42,507 nucleotides of DNA from Bacillus pseudomycoides (GTDB lineage Bacteria > Bacillota > Bacilli > Bacillales > Bacillaceae_G): contig NZ_NVOY01000050.1 of assembly GCF_002551005.1 (NCBI RefSeq), forward strand, positions 1-42,507. The letters run 5' to 3'. Of the stretch, positions 1 to 7,480 are shown one piece after another. Every line of letters starts with the position of its first letter. Position 1 is the first letter of the stretch. Below the pieces are notes generated by a model. The model was not told the DNA's origin and ran no database searches. It saw only the letters and a list, made by a program, of their open reading frames with translations. The position numbers and the translations under genes were made by a program.

Positions 1-422
1 TAGCTGGGCACGCAAATAAAGAAAAATTGTAGATTACAAGCTAACATCCTCATCTACGAAAACGTTTGCATAAATAGAAACTAGTATAATTTTACAGGAG
101 CCTTTAAATATTATCAACAGATTTAAGTCTATCCATCATACTAATAATTCCAGTTCAAATTCTATTTAGAATCATGCGTCTTCTCGCCAAATATAATAAA
201 CATATTTATGCTCACCTATTTTCTCCCTTTTGCATAAAATTTAATTACATATCATATTTTTAAACCAGACTAAAAAAGTTGGTCTAGGTAAATTTTTAAA
301 GCGTAATGCCGTTTTTTTGACCAAAGAAAAACCAAACCATATTTAGGTTTTAAAAATAAACAATATTATATTATCTTTCTTTTCACTTTTAATAAACCAA
401 ATTAAACGGGAGAGGATATGTT
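1..422. other. A+T-rich leader region of mntH
   Basis: No gene is visible here. The stretch is A+T-rich and ends in a good ribosome site (GGGAGAGG, about 408-415) before the mntH ATG. A loose dyad around 265-290 (ACCAGAC ... GTTGGTCT) might be a regulator site. I could not match a clear MntR or Fur box with confidence. Confidence 0.4.
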
Positions 423-1790
423 ATGGATGAATTAGAAACAATCAAAGGGCAAAATACGATTGCTGGGTCACACCAAGAAGGCTGGCGGCAACAGAACAGC
501 GATCCTAGTTTACGTGAAGTGTACAAAAGTATGAGGGTCCCGAAGAAAGGAAATTCTCTTCGAAAGCTCCTAGCATTTATGGGACCTGGTTATCTCGTTG
601 CAGTTGGATACATGGATCCTGGAAATTGGGCCACATCGTTAGCTGGAGGGTCCGCTTATAACTATACATTATTATCTGTCATTTTGATTTCTAACTTTAT
701 GGCTATTATTTTGCAGGCACTATCGGCAAAGTTAGGGATTGTAACAGGAAGAGACTTAGCACAAGCATGCCGTGATCATTTCAGTAAACCTGTGTCATTT
801 GTTTTATGGATATTATGTGAATTAGCTATTGCAGCTTGTGATTTAGCGGAAGTAATAGGTGCCGCTATTGCATTAAACCTTTTATTTCATGTTCCTCTTG
901 TATGGGGAGTATGTATTACTTCATTTGATATCTTATTAATACTTTTATTGCAAAATAAAGGATTTCGTTATATTGAAGTGATTGTCATTAGTTTAATTGC
1001 AACGATTTCTGTTTGTTTTTGTGTCGAACTTTTCATGTCACATCCGCAGTTAAATGAGATTGCAAAAGGCTTTATTCCAAGTAAAGAGATAATTCAAAAT
1101 CCACAAATGCTGTTTATCGCACTTGGAATTTTAGGAGCTACGGTTATGCCGCATAATTTATATTTACATTCTTCTATCGTGCAAACGAGAAATTATGAAG
1201 ATACACCTAAAGGAAAGCGAGAAGCGATTAAGTTTTCAACGATTGACTCTACTATCGCATTAATGTTAGCTTTATTTGTTAATGCATCAATTTTAATATT
1301 AGCTGCGTCTGCTTTTCATCAAACAGGGCATACCGAAGTGGCCGAAATTCAAGATGCCTATCAATTGTTAAATCCGATTCTTGGAAGTGGGGTTGCGAGC
1401 GTATTATTCGCCGTTGCTTTATTAGCCTCGGGACAAAATTCTACGCTAACAGGTACGTTAGCTGGGTAAATTGTAATGGAAGGATTTTTAAATATTCGTT
1501 TACGCCCATGGATTCGCCGCTTAATTACGCGTTTAATCGCAATTATACCTGCGGTCATTATAACGCTAATATATGGAGAAAAAGGAACCACGGATCTTTT
1601 AGTATTAAGCCAGGTTATCCTATCTCTTCAACTTTCCTTTGCAGTTATTCCACTTGTTATGTTTACTAGTGACAAAAAGAAAATGGGTGAATTTACAAAC
1701 TCACTTTGGACCAAAGTGATCGCTTGGTTTATTGCAATCGTTATCGCTATTTTAAATGCATATCTACTTTTCACTACATTTTCAGGATAA
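423..1790 (+). pseudogene. mntH: Nramp-family Mn2+/H+ symporter, interrupted by an in-frame stop
   Basis: This is a proton-coupled divalent-metal (Mn2+) importer of the cytoplasmic membrane, Nramp/MntH family. The reading frame would give about 455 residues, normal for the family. The metal-binding TM1 motif DPGN ([13 protein letters not shown]) and the TM6 motif [10 protein letters not shown] are both present. Codon 349 is TAA (1467-1469), inside the conserved segment [12 protein letters not shown]-[Q]-IVMEGF, where the family has Gln. A single C-to-T change (CAA to TAA) explains it. The same frame continues intact to the natural stop at 1788-1790. The truncated product would lack the last TM helices. 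A downstream ATG at 1476 is in frame but has no ribosome site. Start 423 follows GGGAGAGG. Either the gene is dead or the stop is read through; I favour a recent pseudogene. Confidence 0.85.
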
Positions 1791-1825
1791 AAGACTCTAA
1801 ATATACCTCTATTAATCTAGACATA

Positions 1826-1858
1826 GAAAAAAACTCCTGTTTAACCAGGAGTTTTTCT
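1826..1858 (+). terminator. Rho-independent terminator after mntH
   Basis: A perfect 11-bp inverted repeat (AAAAACTCCTG / CAGGAGTTTTT, 1829-1839 and 1846-1856) encloses a 6-nt loop and is followed by a T-rich tract, 36 nt after the mntH stop. Confidence 0.85.
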
Positions 1859-1935
1859 ATTTTTCTTCTTTTTAAAAGTTATATTTCAATTTTTTACATA
1901 AATCCCGTTATTGGAAATTCCCTTAAAAGTAATAT

Positions 1936-2090
1936 ATAAATCTATTTTGACTTTTCGACATAAGATTGCTGCTATGCAGAAAAAAGGATTCTGCTACTTT
2001 CTTTCTCCCTTTGTTTGAACTTCGCATGTGGCAGAAAAAGGCCCTGACCGCTTCTACAAATGTCCAGACGCTCTCGCCCACCTAAAAAGA
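1936..2090. repeat. Interspersed repeat family 1, copy A (bcr-like)
   Basis: About 155 bp shared with 25543-25697. Both open with TAAATCTATTTT and contain CTGCTATGCAG, GTGGCA, CTGACCGCTTCTA and CGCCCACCTAAAAA. The core (TGGCAGAAA..AGGC.CTGACCGCTTCTA) is also found at 27484-27513. The segments TTCTGCTAC and GTGGCAGAA can pair around the variable middle. It lies between the 3' ends of mntH and the DUF1003 gene. It resembles the bcr interspersed repeats of the B. cereus group; I cannot assign a bcr number from memory. Confidence 0.7.
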
Positions 2091-2130
2091 ATAGGGTGTT
2101 TATGTCGTTTTTTATTTTGTATTTATATAT

Positions 2131-2673
2131 TTATTTTTCCTTTAGTTGTTTCAATAAGTCTTTAATTTCCGTTAATTCACTCTCTATATGATGCAACCGA
2201 CTTTGCATATCATCAATCTCTTGCTCTGCTTTATAATTAATTGCAAAGTCAATAACAGATTCATGTTTATCACGCGCAGCTTGACGGTTTTGACTCATCA
2301 TAATAACAGGAGCTTGAAATGCTGCTATAAAAGATAAACATAAGTTCAATAAAATAAATGGTGGAGCATCAAAGTGTTCGCCTTTTGTAATAGACAGGCT
2401 ATTCCACATAATCCAGAAACCAAGAAAACATGCAAACCAGATGATGAATCGCCAGCTACCTCCAAACTGTGCAATTTTATCAGCTATTCGGTCTGCCCAC
2501 TTTGTTCGTTGTGTATATGCACTATCAAGTTGGTGAAGGATTTCTGACTCGTAACGATCTACAAGTCGGTCAATACGTGTTAAGCTTTCATGGTTTAAAT
2601 CAATATCAAAACCTTGAATTTTCGTAGCCTCTTTTTTTTGTCCTTTAATTTGATTCCAGATTTTTTGTACCAT
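2131..2673 (-). CDS. DUF1003 family membrane protein
   Basis: This is a 180-residue DUF1003 protein, a family of small integral membrane proteins with no established biochemical role. Residues 28-60 hold the conserved N-terminal stretch (LTRIDRLVDRYES). Two transmembrane helices follow at about 74-94 (WRFIIWFACFLGFW) and 105-126, with the short family loop between them. The C-terminus (148-180) is charged with heptad spacing and is probably a coiled coil. The ATG at 2673 is preferred over the in-frame ATG 48 nt upstream because GAGGAGG lies 8 nt before it. A possible 36-codon reading frame with its own ribosome site lies directly upstream. The family call is firm; the function is unknown. Confidence 0.85.
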   Translation of the reverse strand: MVQKIWNQIKGQKKEATKIQGFDIDLNHESLTRIDRLVDRYESEILHQLDSAYTQRTKWADRIADKIAQFGGSWRFIIWFACFLGFWIMWNSLSITKGEHFDAPPFILLNLCLSFIAAFQAPVIMMSQNRQAARDKHESVIDFAINYKAEQEIDDMQSRLHHIESELTEIKDLLKQLKEK

Positions 2674-2717
2674 TGTACAAACCTCCTCATTTATAGAGGA
2701 AGTCATCTTTCCAAAAT

Positions 2718-2828
2718 TCAAATAAAGCGGTAACTATTTTTACAAAGTAATCCGCTTCGAATATTCAGTTGTATGACTGCCTCTGATATCGATTCTATTT
2801 CCGACTCTCCTATGCTCGGATTACTCAT
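2718..2828 (-). CDS. Putative 36-aa leader peptide upstream of DUF1003 gene
   Basis: This short frame starts at an ATG 9 nt after a good ribosome site (AGGTGAGGTGG) and ends 44 nt before the DUF1003 start. The product begins MSNPSIGESEIES and ends NSYRFI; I do not recognise it. The frame also contains a matching inverted repeat, AGTAATCCG near its start and CGGATTACT near its end, so the stretch could be a structured 5' leader rather than, or as well as, a coding region. A TATAAT box lies about 40 nt upstream. It could be a regulatory leader ORF or a chance frame. Confidence 0.35.
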   Translation of the reverse strand: MSNPSIGESEIESISEAVIQLNIRSGLLCKNSYRFI

Positions 2829-2866
2829 AAAATAGTTCCACCTCACCTTTTTTTAAATCCTTTATT

Positions 2867-2872
2867 ATTATA
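2867..2872 (-). promoter_or_regulatory. Candidate -10 box for the DUF1003 transcript
   Basis: TATAAT on the minus strand about 16 nt upstream of the leader ribosome site. The -35 region is weak (TAGTCA-like). Position and orientation fit a promoter for the leader ORF plus DUF1003. Confidence 0.4.
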
Positions 2873-3065
2873 TGTTAACTTCTTTCTTTTGACTATGTGA
2901 TTATTGAAAACTATTGTTTAATTATCTTACATTGACATAAAAAGAATATATTCAACAACGGTTTATAAATATACCCTAAATTATATATTTCCGTCACGCT
3001 TTGTATGAGTAATATATACATTGATATACAATTTTTGAACAATACTAAAAAATATTAGGAAATAA
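2873..3065. other. Intergenic, no gene recognised
   Basis: A+T-rich sequence between the DUF1003 promoter and the lysozyme terminator. No frame with a ribosome site and no clear dyad was seen. Confidence 0.4.
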
Positions 3066-3102
3066 AAAAAGCAGACCCTTTTCTAAAAAAGGTCTGCTTT
3101 TT
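3066..3102 (-). terminator. Terminator of the GH25 lysozyme gene
   Basis: The inverted repeat AAAAAGCAGACC / GGTCTGCTTTTT has A/T runs on both sides, so it could work in both directions. It lies 50 nt beyond the lysozyme stop codon. Confidence 0.85.
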
Positions 3103-3151
3103 CATTAAGTTTCGATCTTTCTTCTCTTTGATTATACAAACTAGAAATCCG

Positions 3152-5761
3152 TTATGGTCTAAGTCCATCTAATGAAGTAGTAACATTAATATCAACCGCT
3201 CCTTCTACTCCATTTACATTCCCGCTTTCTGTATATTGCCAAGAATTCCAGTTTTTCCAATCACTTAATGTAGTTGGAGTAGTAGAGTTATATCTAGAAA
3301 TCCATAGAGGTACATCGCCAAGTCCGGATATATTAAAACCATTTACATACCAAGGCCCTGTATAAATCATAACGCGTTTTCCTGTTGTCTGCTGTACGTA
3401 ATTAATAAAAGTACGTGCCCAATTTGTCACATACGGCCCTGTTATATTACCTGTCGGACTAGATGGTGATTCCAAGTCAAGGACAGGCATTAAATCCGTA
3501 TGATATCGATTCAATACATCAACAAAATGCTTTGCTTCCACAATCGGGTCATTTGATTCTGGACGAGCAAAATGATATGCTCCAACTAAAAGACCTGCTG
3601 CAGATGCATTTTGTACATATTGTGCATAGGTTGGATCTGTATATGAAACACCTTCAGTTGCTTTCATATAAGCAGCATTAATACCAGATTGTTTTACTTG
3701 ATTCCAATCTATATTTCCTTCCCAATGTGAAACGTCAATAAATGTATAAGAAGGTTTCAGTGTTGTCGTTACTTTACTATCTTCTGCACCTTGCATATAT
3801 TCTACTTCGATCCAGTGAACATCGCTCAATCCATTTTCTGCATTTGGGTTATCTTGAATATTCATTCTTAATGCTTTTTCATTGTAACCATGATACCCCC
3901 ATGCATCTACAACTTTTTTTCCATCTACATATACACGAATTCCATCGTCCGCTCCTGTATACAGAAGGTACTGTCCAGCTTTCAAACGCTTAGCTGTAAC
4001 ATAGCGCGCTGAGAAATGGCTTCCTGGTACACCTGTAGCCGGTGATCGTTCAAATCCATAATCATCTTGCAAACCGCCATTTGCTGCTTGTGAAATGGTC
4101 TTCGCTGCAACCGGATATCCAGAAAGAGATTCATTCGGATAGTAATAGGCAAGCCAACTACCAAATGGTACTACATCTGAGAATACAGCAGCTTGTCCAC
4201 CATCTTGATAATATTGCGTATGAATACTATGAGAACCTGCTGCTACATTTGGTAATAAAACACGATTCGTTTCACCGGCAGCTAACGACCAGCGATTAAT
4301 AACTAAATTATTATCAACCGAAACCTTTACGCCATCATCTGCAAACGACTGAACAAAATAATCTCCTCCAGACAGTTGCTTATTCTGAACAAAATCACCT
4401 TGGAACTGTTGAGAAGGAAAACCAGCAGGACTTCCATATCCCCAGTTATAATGAACTTCACCGTTTGGATCGAGCTGCGTATAGGCAGTTTGTGAAGATA
4501 GTATATTCGCATCAACCCAGCCTAAAATACGATCGCCTTGCTTAATTTTATTCCAAGTGGTGGAACCTTTTGTTGCACTTTGTACAACTTGTACCATTTG
4601 AAATTTGTAATCATTTGTAGGCGCTACGAAATTCGCTCCATATTCTCCATATGGTAAGCTCCATATACCATCACCGTTTGTCGAAGGCTTAATAACTGCC
4701 GATCGATTCTCATCTTTAATATTAGTTAAATCTGTAAGCGCCTTACCCGCATCAAGCCATCCTATTATCTTACCGTTCTTTGCTACTTGATTCCAAGTAA
4801 CGTTTCCGATTGTTGCAGTTTTCACAACTTGAAGCGTTTGATAAGCATAATCATTTGTACTTTGTACATATTGTGCTCCAGCAACGCCGTACGGTACTGT
4901 CCATATGCCATTACCATTCGTACTTCCGATAACAACTGAAAAGTTTGCCGGCTTTACGACCCCAGCATTATCTAATGCATTACTGCTAATCCAGCCAATT
5001 GCTTGACCATTTAGACTAAACTTATACCATTGTGTACCTTGGTATGTAGCGCTCTCGATTAACTGCAGATCTCGTAAAGCATATAGATTGGTCGACCCTA
5101 AATAGCTTGCACCTGGAAGGCCATACGGCATGCTCCATATACCATTGTCATTTGTCGCCCCCATAACAGCCGCCTGATTTATGGCTTGTATATTTGTCAA
5201 GCCACTTAACGTACGACCATCGAGCCATCCAATGACTTGATTATTCATGCTAAATTGATACCATGTGACATTTCCAATCGTTAATTTCTGAAGTAACTTT
5301 ATGTCTTTTCCTACATAATTATTAGTAGAACCTACATAGCTCGCACCATTTACACCATATGGACTAGACCAAACTCCGTTCCCTGCTGTATAGACGATTA
5401 GCTGATTCTGATTAACATTCGTTGCAGCATTTAATACTTTACTATCAAGGTATCCTCCATCTTTTCCTTCTACCTGCACATGATACCAAAGCACACCCCC
5501 AACCTGCACACTACCAATAACATGAACCATCTTACTATTATATTTAGTAACGTCCCCAAGATAACTAGCACCTTGTAAGCCGTATGGTACTGACCATACG
5601 CCGTTACCATTCATGTTATTTTTGATCAAGCCATCGAAATTTACCGCTTGTTCATTTGTAACTGTACTAGCTGCCAAAGCCGTGTTCGCATTTCCAACAA
5701 TTACAGTTTGGGTACCACAAACTGTAATCGCGGTACATACAGATAGCCAAAATTTCTTCAC
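3152..5761 (-). CDS. Secreted GH25 lysozyme with five GW/SH3-like repeats and PA14-like modules
   Basis: This 869-residue secreted N-acetylmuramidase would cut peptidoglycan between MurNAc and GlcNAc. A signal peptide (1-31) ends near ALAA. Five ~77-residue repeats follow (about 45-110, 120-190, 200-265, 278-340, 355-422). Each opens NGxGIWS.PYG..GA and ends GW.D, typical of GW/bacterial-SH3 wall-binding modules. Residues 435-525 and 535-660 each resemble PA14 domains (FADDGVKVSVD; GADDGIRVYVDG). The GH25 catalytic domain is C-terminal, 673-860, with the expected acids D676 (FIDVSHW), D762 and E764 (LDLES). The ATG follows AAGGAGAGG at a rather long spacing of 13 nt. The gene stands alone with its own terminator. 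A cell-wall remodelling or interbacterial lytic role is inferred. Confidence 0.9.
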   Translation of the reverse strand: MKKFWLSVCTAITVCGTQTVIVGNANTALAASTVTNEQAVNFDGLIKNNMNGNGVWSVPYGLQGASYLGDVTKYNSKMVHVIGSVQVGGVLWYHVQVEGKDGGYLDSKVLNAATNVNQNQLIVYTAGNGVWSSPYGVNGASYVGSTNNYVGKDIKLLQKLTIGNVTWYQFSMNNQVIGWLDGRTLSGLTNIQAINQAAVMGATNDNGIWSMPYGLPGASYLGSTNLYALRDLQLIESATYQGTQWYKFSLNGQAIGWISSNALDNAGVVKPANFSVVIGSTNGNGIWTVPYGVAGAQYVQSTNDYAYQTLQVVKTATIGNVTWNQVAKNGKIIGWLDAGKALTDLTNIKDENRSAVIKPSTNGDGIWSLPYGEYGANFVAPTNDYKFQMVQVVQSATKGSTTWNKIKQGDRILGWVDANILSSQTAYTQLDPNGEVHYNWGYGSPAGFPSQQFQGDFVQNKQLSGGDYFVQSFADDGVKVSVDNNLVINRWSLAAGETNRVLLPNVAAGSHSIHTQYYQDGGQAAVFSDVVPFGSWLAYYYPNESLSGYPVAAKTISQAANGGLQDDYGFERSPATGVPGSHFSARYVTAKRLKAGQYLLYTGADDGIRVYVDGKKVVDAWGYHGYNEKALRMNIQDNPNAENGLSDVHWIEVEYMQGAEDSKVTTTLKPSYTFIDVSHWEGNIDWNQVKQSGINAAYMKATEGVSYTDPTYAQYVQNASAAGLLVGAYHFARPESNDPIVEAKHFVDVLNRYHTDLMPVLDLESPSSPTGNITGPYVTNWARTFINYVQQTTGKRVMIYTGPWYVNGFNISGLGDVPLWISRYNSTTPTTLSDWKNWNSWQYTESGNVNGVEGAVDINVTTSLDGLRP

Positions 5762-6571
5762 TTCTAGACACCCTCTCCTTAAATTGTAATAATCTTGTAG
5801 CTGGAAGAGGTCTATTTTTATGTAATCTTTTAATATATGTTTTAATAAATAAGATCCCTAACATTTATGTCCCTCTCTACTACCCTTACATATTACTATT
5901 TTTATAGAATTTTTCATATAGTTTTTTCGACAAATTTCCCAATTTTTTTTAACGCATACAATCTCGAATAACCTTTTTATGGAATTACTTATTCGTATTC
6001 AACACAAATAAACGACGCCTTCTAGCACGTAACAATTTACTATTCTAATATAATTTTTGTTTATATTTTTAAAATAGTATTTCTATTTTCATATTTTATG
6101 TACTTGCACTTTCTTTAGGGAATATTAATGGATTTTATCCCGCTATTTATAGATTGTAGCCCTCAAGCCTTTTAGAAGACCACTACTAAAAATCTCTAAA
6201 ATCACTAATATATTTGCTAAAGAAGAAATCTATCACATTATATATTTTAACATCTTTATATTCAATAACAATATAAATTATAAATTAAGTAGATTCAAAA
6301 TGAGTACATTAAACCAAGTATTACAATCATTCTCTCCTCCCCTTATATAACATTCGAATCAACTAATCATTTTGTGGGGGTAGTTTTTTAAAATTCATTC
6401 AATAAATTCGGAAAAACTTCGAAATATATTGCAAAAATATCTATATAATATACTCCTTGTGTATCTCTTCGCTTCTTACTATCCTGTTGTACTCACGTTA
6501 AACAGAGTAGAAAAATAAATCTGATTACCTCTATAAACATTTTCATCATTTTATTACTTGAATAACAAAAG
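5762..6571. other. Long A+T-rich intergenic region
   Basis: About 800 bp between divergently transcribed genes (lysozyme and the ArsR regulator). I see no coding frame with a ribosome site, no repeat shared with the rest of the window and no terminator. It probably holds promoters for both flanking genes and decayed sequence. Confidence 0.4.
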
Positions 6572-6596
6572 TAATTAGATTACAATCTAATTAGAT
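6572..6596 (+). promoter_or_regulatory. Probable autoregulatory operator of the ArsR-type gene
   Basis: A perfect 9-4-9 palindrome (arms TAATTAGAT and ATCTAATTA) is overlapped by a second TAATTAGAT half-site at 6588-6596. It lies 26-50 nt before the regulator's ATG. The same TAATTAGAT half-site recurs before the MFS gene at 7336-7344, with AATTAGAT again at 7353-7360. Confidence 0.65.
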
Positions 6597-6621
6597 AAAC
6601 ATGAAAGTAAGTGATTTCTAA

Positions 6622-7200
6622 ATGCAATTAAGTAAAATCGTTGAGTTTCATAAAGCATTAGGTGATCTTACACGCGTTCGGATTATTGCCTTGCTCCAGC
6701 AAGGTCATTTGAGTGGCCAAGAGATTGCCGGAAAGTTAGGACTTAAGCCCCCAACAATTACCCACCATATGACTAAGCTACGAGAGGTTGGCCTTATAAA
6801 AGAACGCCGTGATAAAAATACGATTTATTTTTCTCTTAACACAAAAATATTAGAGATGAGCGCTAAAGCTATTTTTACTGTAGGTACAGGAGGCGATTCG
6901 AATATGGAAATGTCAGTTACTGAAAAGGAACGTTCAGCTATTGTCAATAATTTCTTCACAAAAGATGGCAAACTAAAAACCTACCCTGCACAACGAAAGA
7001 AAAAACTTGTCGTACTTGCACATATGGTTAAAGGATTAGAATTCGGAAAAGTTTACCCAGAAAAGGAAATCAATGAATATTTAAAGCAATTTCATGAGGA
7101 TTACGCTACATTAAGACGTGAACTCATTATGTGTCAATATATGTACCGAGAAAATAACCAATATGAATTAAACCCTGTTGAATTATGGTGGTTAAAATAA
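6622..7200 (+). CDS. ArsR-family transcriptional regulator with C-terminal DUF2087
   Basis: This 192-residue regulator has an N-terminal winged helix-turn-helix of the ArsR type (residues 1-80; ALGDLTRVRIIALL, then the recognition region LKPPTITHHMTKLREVGLI). The C-terminal DUF2087 domain (about 105-192) includes TYPAQRKKKLVVL and ends in VELWWLK. In Bacillus such proteins are often paired with an MFS exporter, and here the 5' end of an MFS gene follows on the same strand. The ribosome site is weak. A six-codon mini-frame (6601-6621) ends in TAA directly abutting the start ATG, so translation may be coupled. A perfect palindrome upstream suggests autoregulation. No metal-binding Cys pair is visible, so the signal is unknown. 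Confidence 0.85.
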   Translation: MQLSKIVEFHKALGDLTRVRIIALLQQGHLSGQEIAGKLGLKPPTITHHMTKLREVGLIKERRDKNTIYFSLNTKILEMSAKAIFTVGTGGDSNMEMSVTEKERSAIVNNFFTKDGKLKTYPAQRKKKLVVLAHMVKGLEFGKVYPEKEINEYLKQFHEDYATLRRELIMCQYMYRENNQYELNPVELWWLK

Positions 7201-7325
7201 AGTGAAACTTCCCTCAGTGGAGGTTTTCTTCTTCTCCTCACCGTTCTTCTTTGAATCTCTCTCAATCTTGAGGTTGGGGTAGCCCGTTAATGCGGGAGAA
7301 AGGGTGTTACTTAGCGCCCTTATTT
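7198..7325 (+). repeat. Interspersed repeat family 2, copy R1 (bcr-like)
   Basis: It starts AAAGTGAAACTTCCCTCAGTG and carries GCCCGTTAATGCGGGA near its end. The start is shared with 21612-21631 and the end with 21713-21728 and the complement of 42407-42423. It sits between the ArsR gene and its partner MFS gene. The middle differs from the other copies. Confidence 0.65.
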
Positions 7326-7330
7326 TTTAA
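7301..7330 (+). terminator. Terminator-like hairpin at the end of repeat R1
   Basis: AAGGGTG pairs with CGCCCTT across an 8-nt loop and is followed by TATTTTTT. It could end the ArsR transcript before the MFS promoter region. Confidence 0.5.
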
Positions 7331-7335
7331 CCAAC

Positions 7336-7360
7336 TAATTAGATGATTATAAAATTAGAT
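7336..7360 (+). promoter_or_regulatory. Second ArsR-type half-site pair before the MFS gene
   Basis: TAATTAGAT (7336-7344) and AATTAGAT (7353-7360) repeat the half-site of the palindrome before the regulator gene, here as direct repeats spaced about 17 nt start to start. This is a candidate operator by which the regulator controls the (now broken) transporter. Confidence 0.55.
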
Positions 7361-7384
7361 ATTTATAAAATAAGAAGGATAGCT

Positions 7385-7480
7385 ATGAATATTTCATTTG
7401 TAAATGAAGAAAAACAATATCGAAGGTTATTTTTAGCTGGTATTGTCAATGGTATTGGGGATCGCTTTAGAACTGTTTAA
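7385..7480 (+). pseudogene. 5' fragment of an MFS transporter gene (rest at 10731-11753)
   Basis: The ATG at 7385 follows AGAAGGAT and opens a typical MFS N-terminus (MNISFVNEEKQYRRLFLAG, then IVNGIGDRF). After GDRF the sequence turns into IS66 transposase, and the frame stops at 7478-7480. The missing continuation resumes at 10731 with the MFS loop 2-3 motif GGRLADRFSRK. About 30-40 residues between the two parts appear lost. This is the target gene expected for the upstream ArsR regulator. The homology of the two halves is inferred from position, orientation and MFS topology. Confidence 0.75.

Noticed and set aside
1706-1939. A 77-codon frame after mntH
   Set aside because: Overlaps mntH out of frame and runs through its terminator.
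2740-2850. Possible metal riboswitch (M-box or yybP-ykoY) before DUF1003
   Set aside because: The AGGTGAGG start was suggestive, but the following conserved blocks of these riboswitches are absent; the small ORF with its dyad is a better description.
7198-7325. Repeat R1 as a CRISPR or tandem array
   Set aside because: Only one unit with hairpins and no spacer periodicity; the copies are dispersed at 14-20 kb distances.
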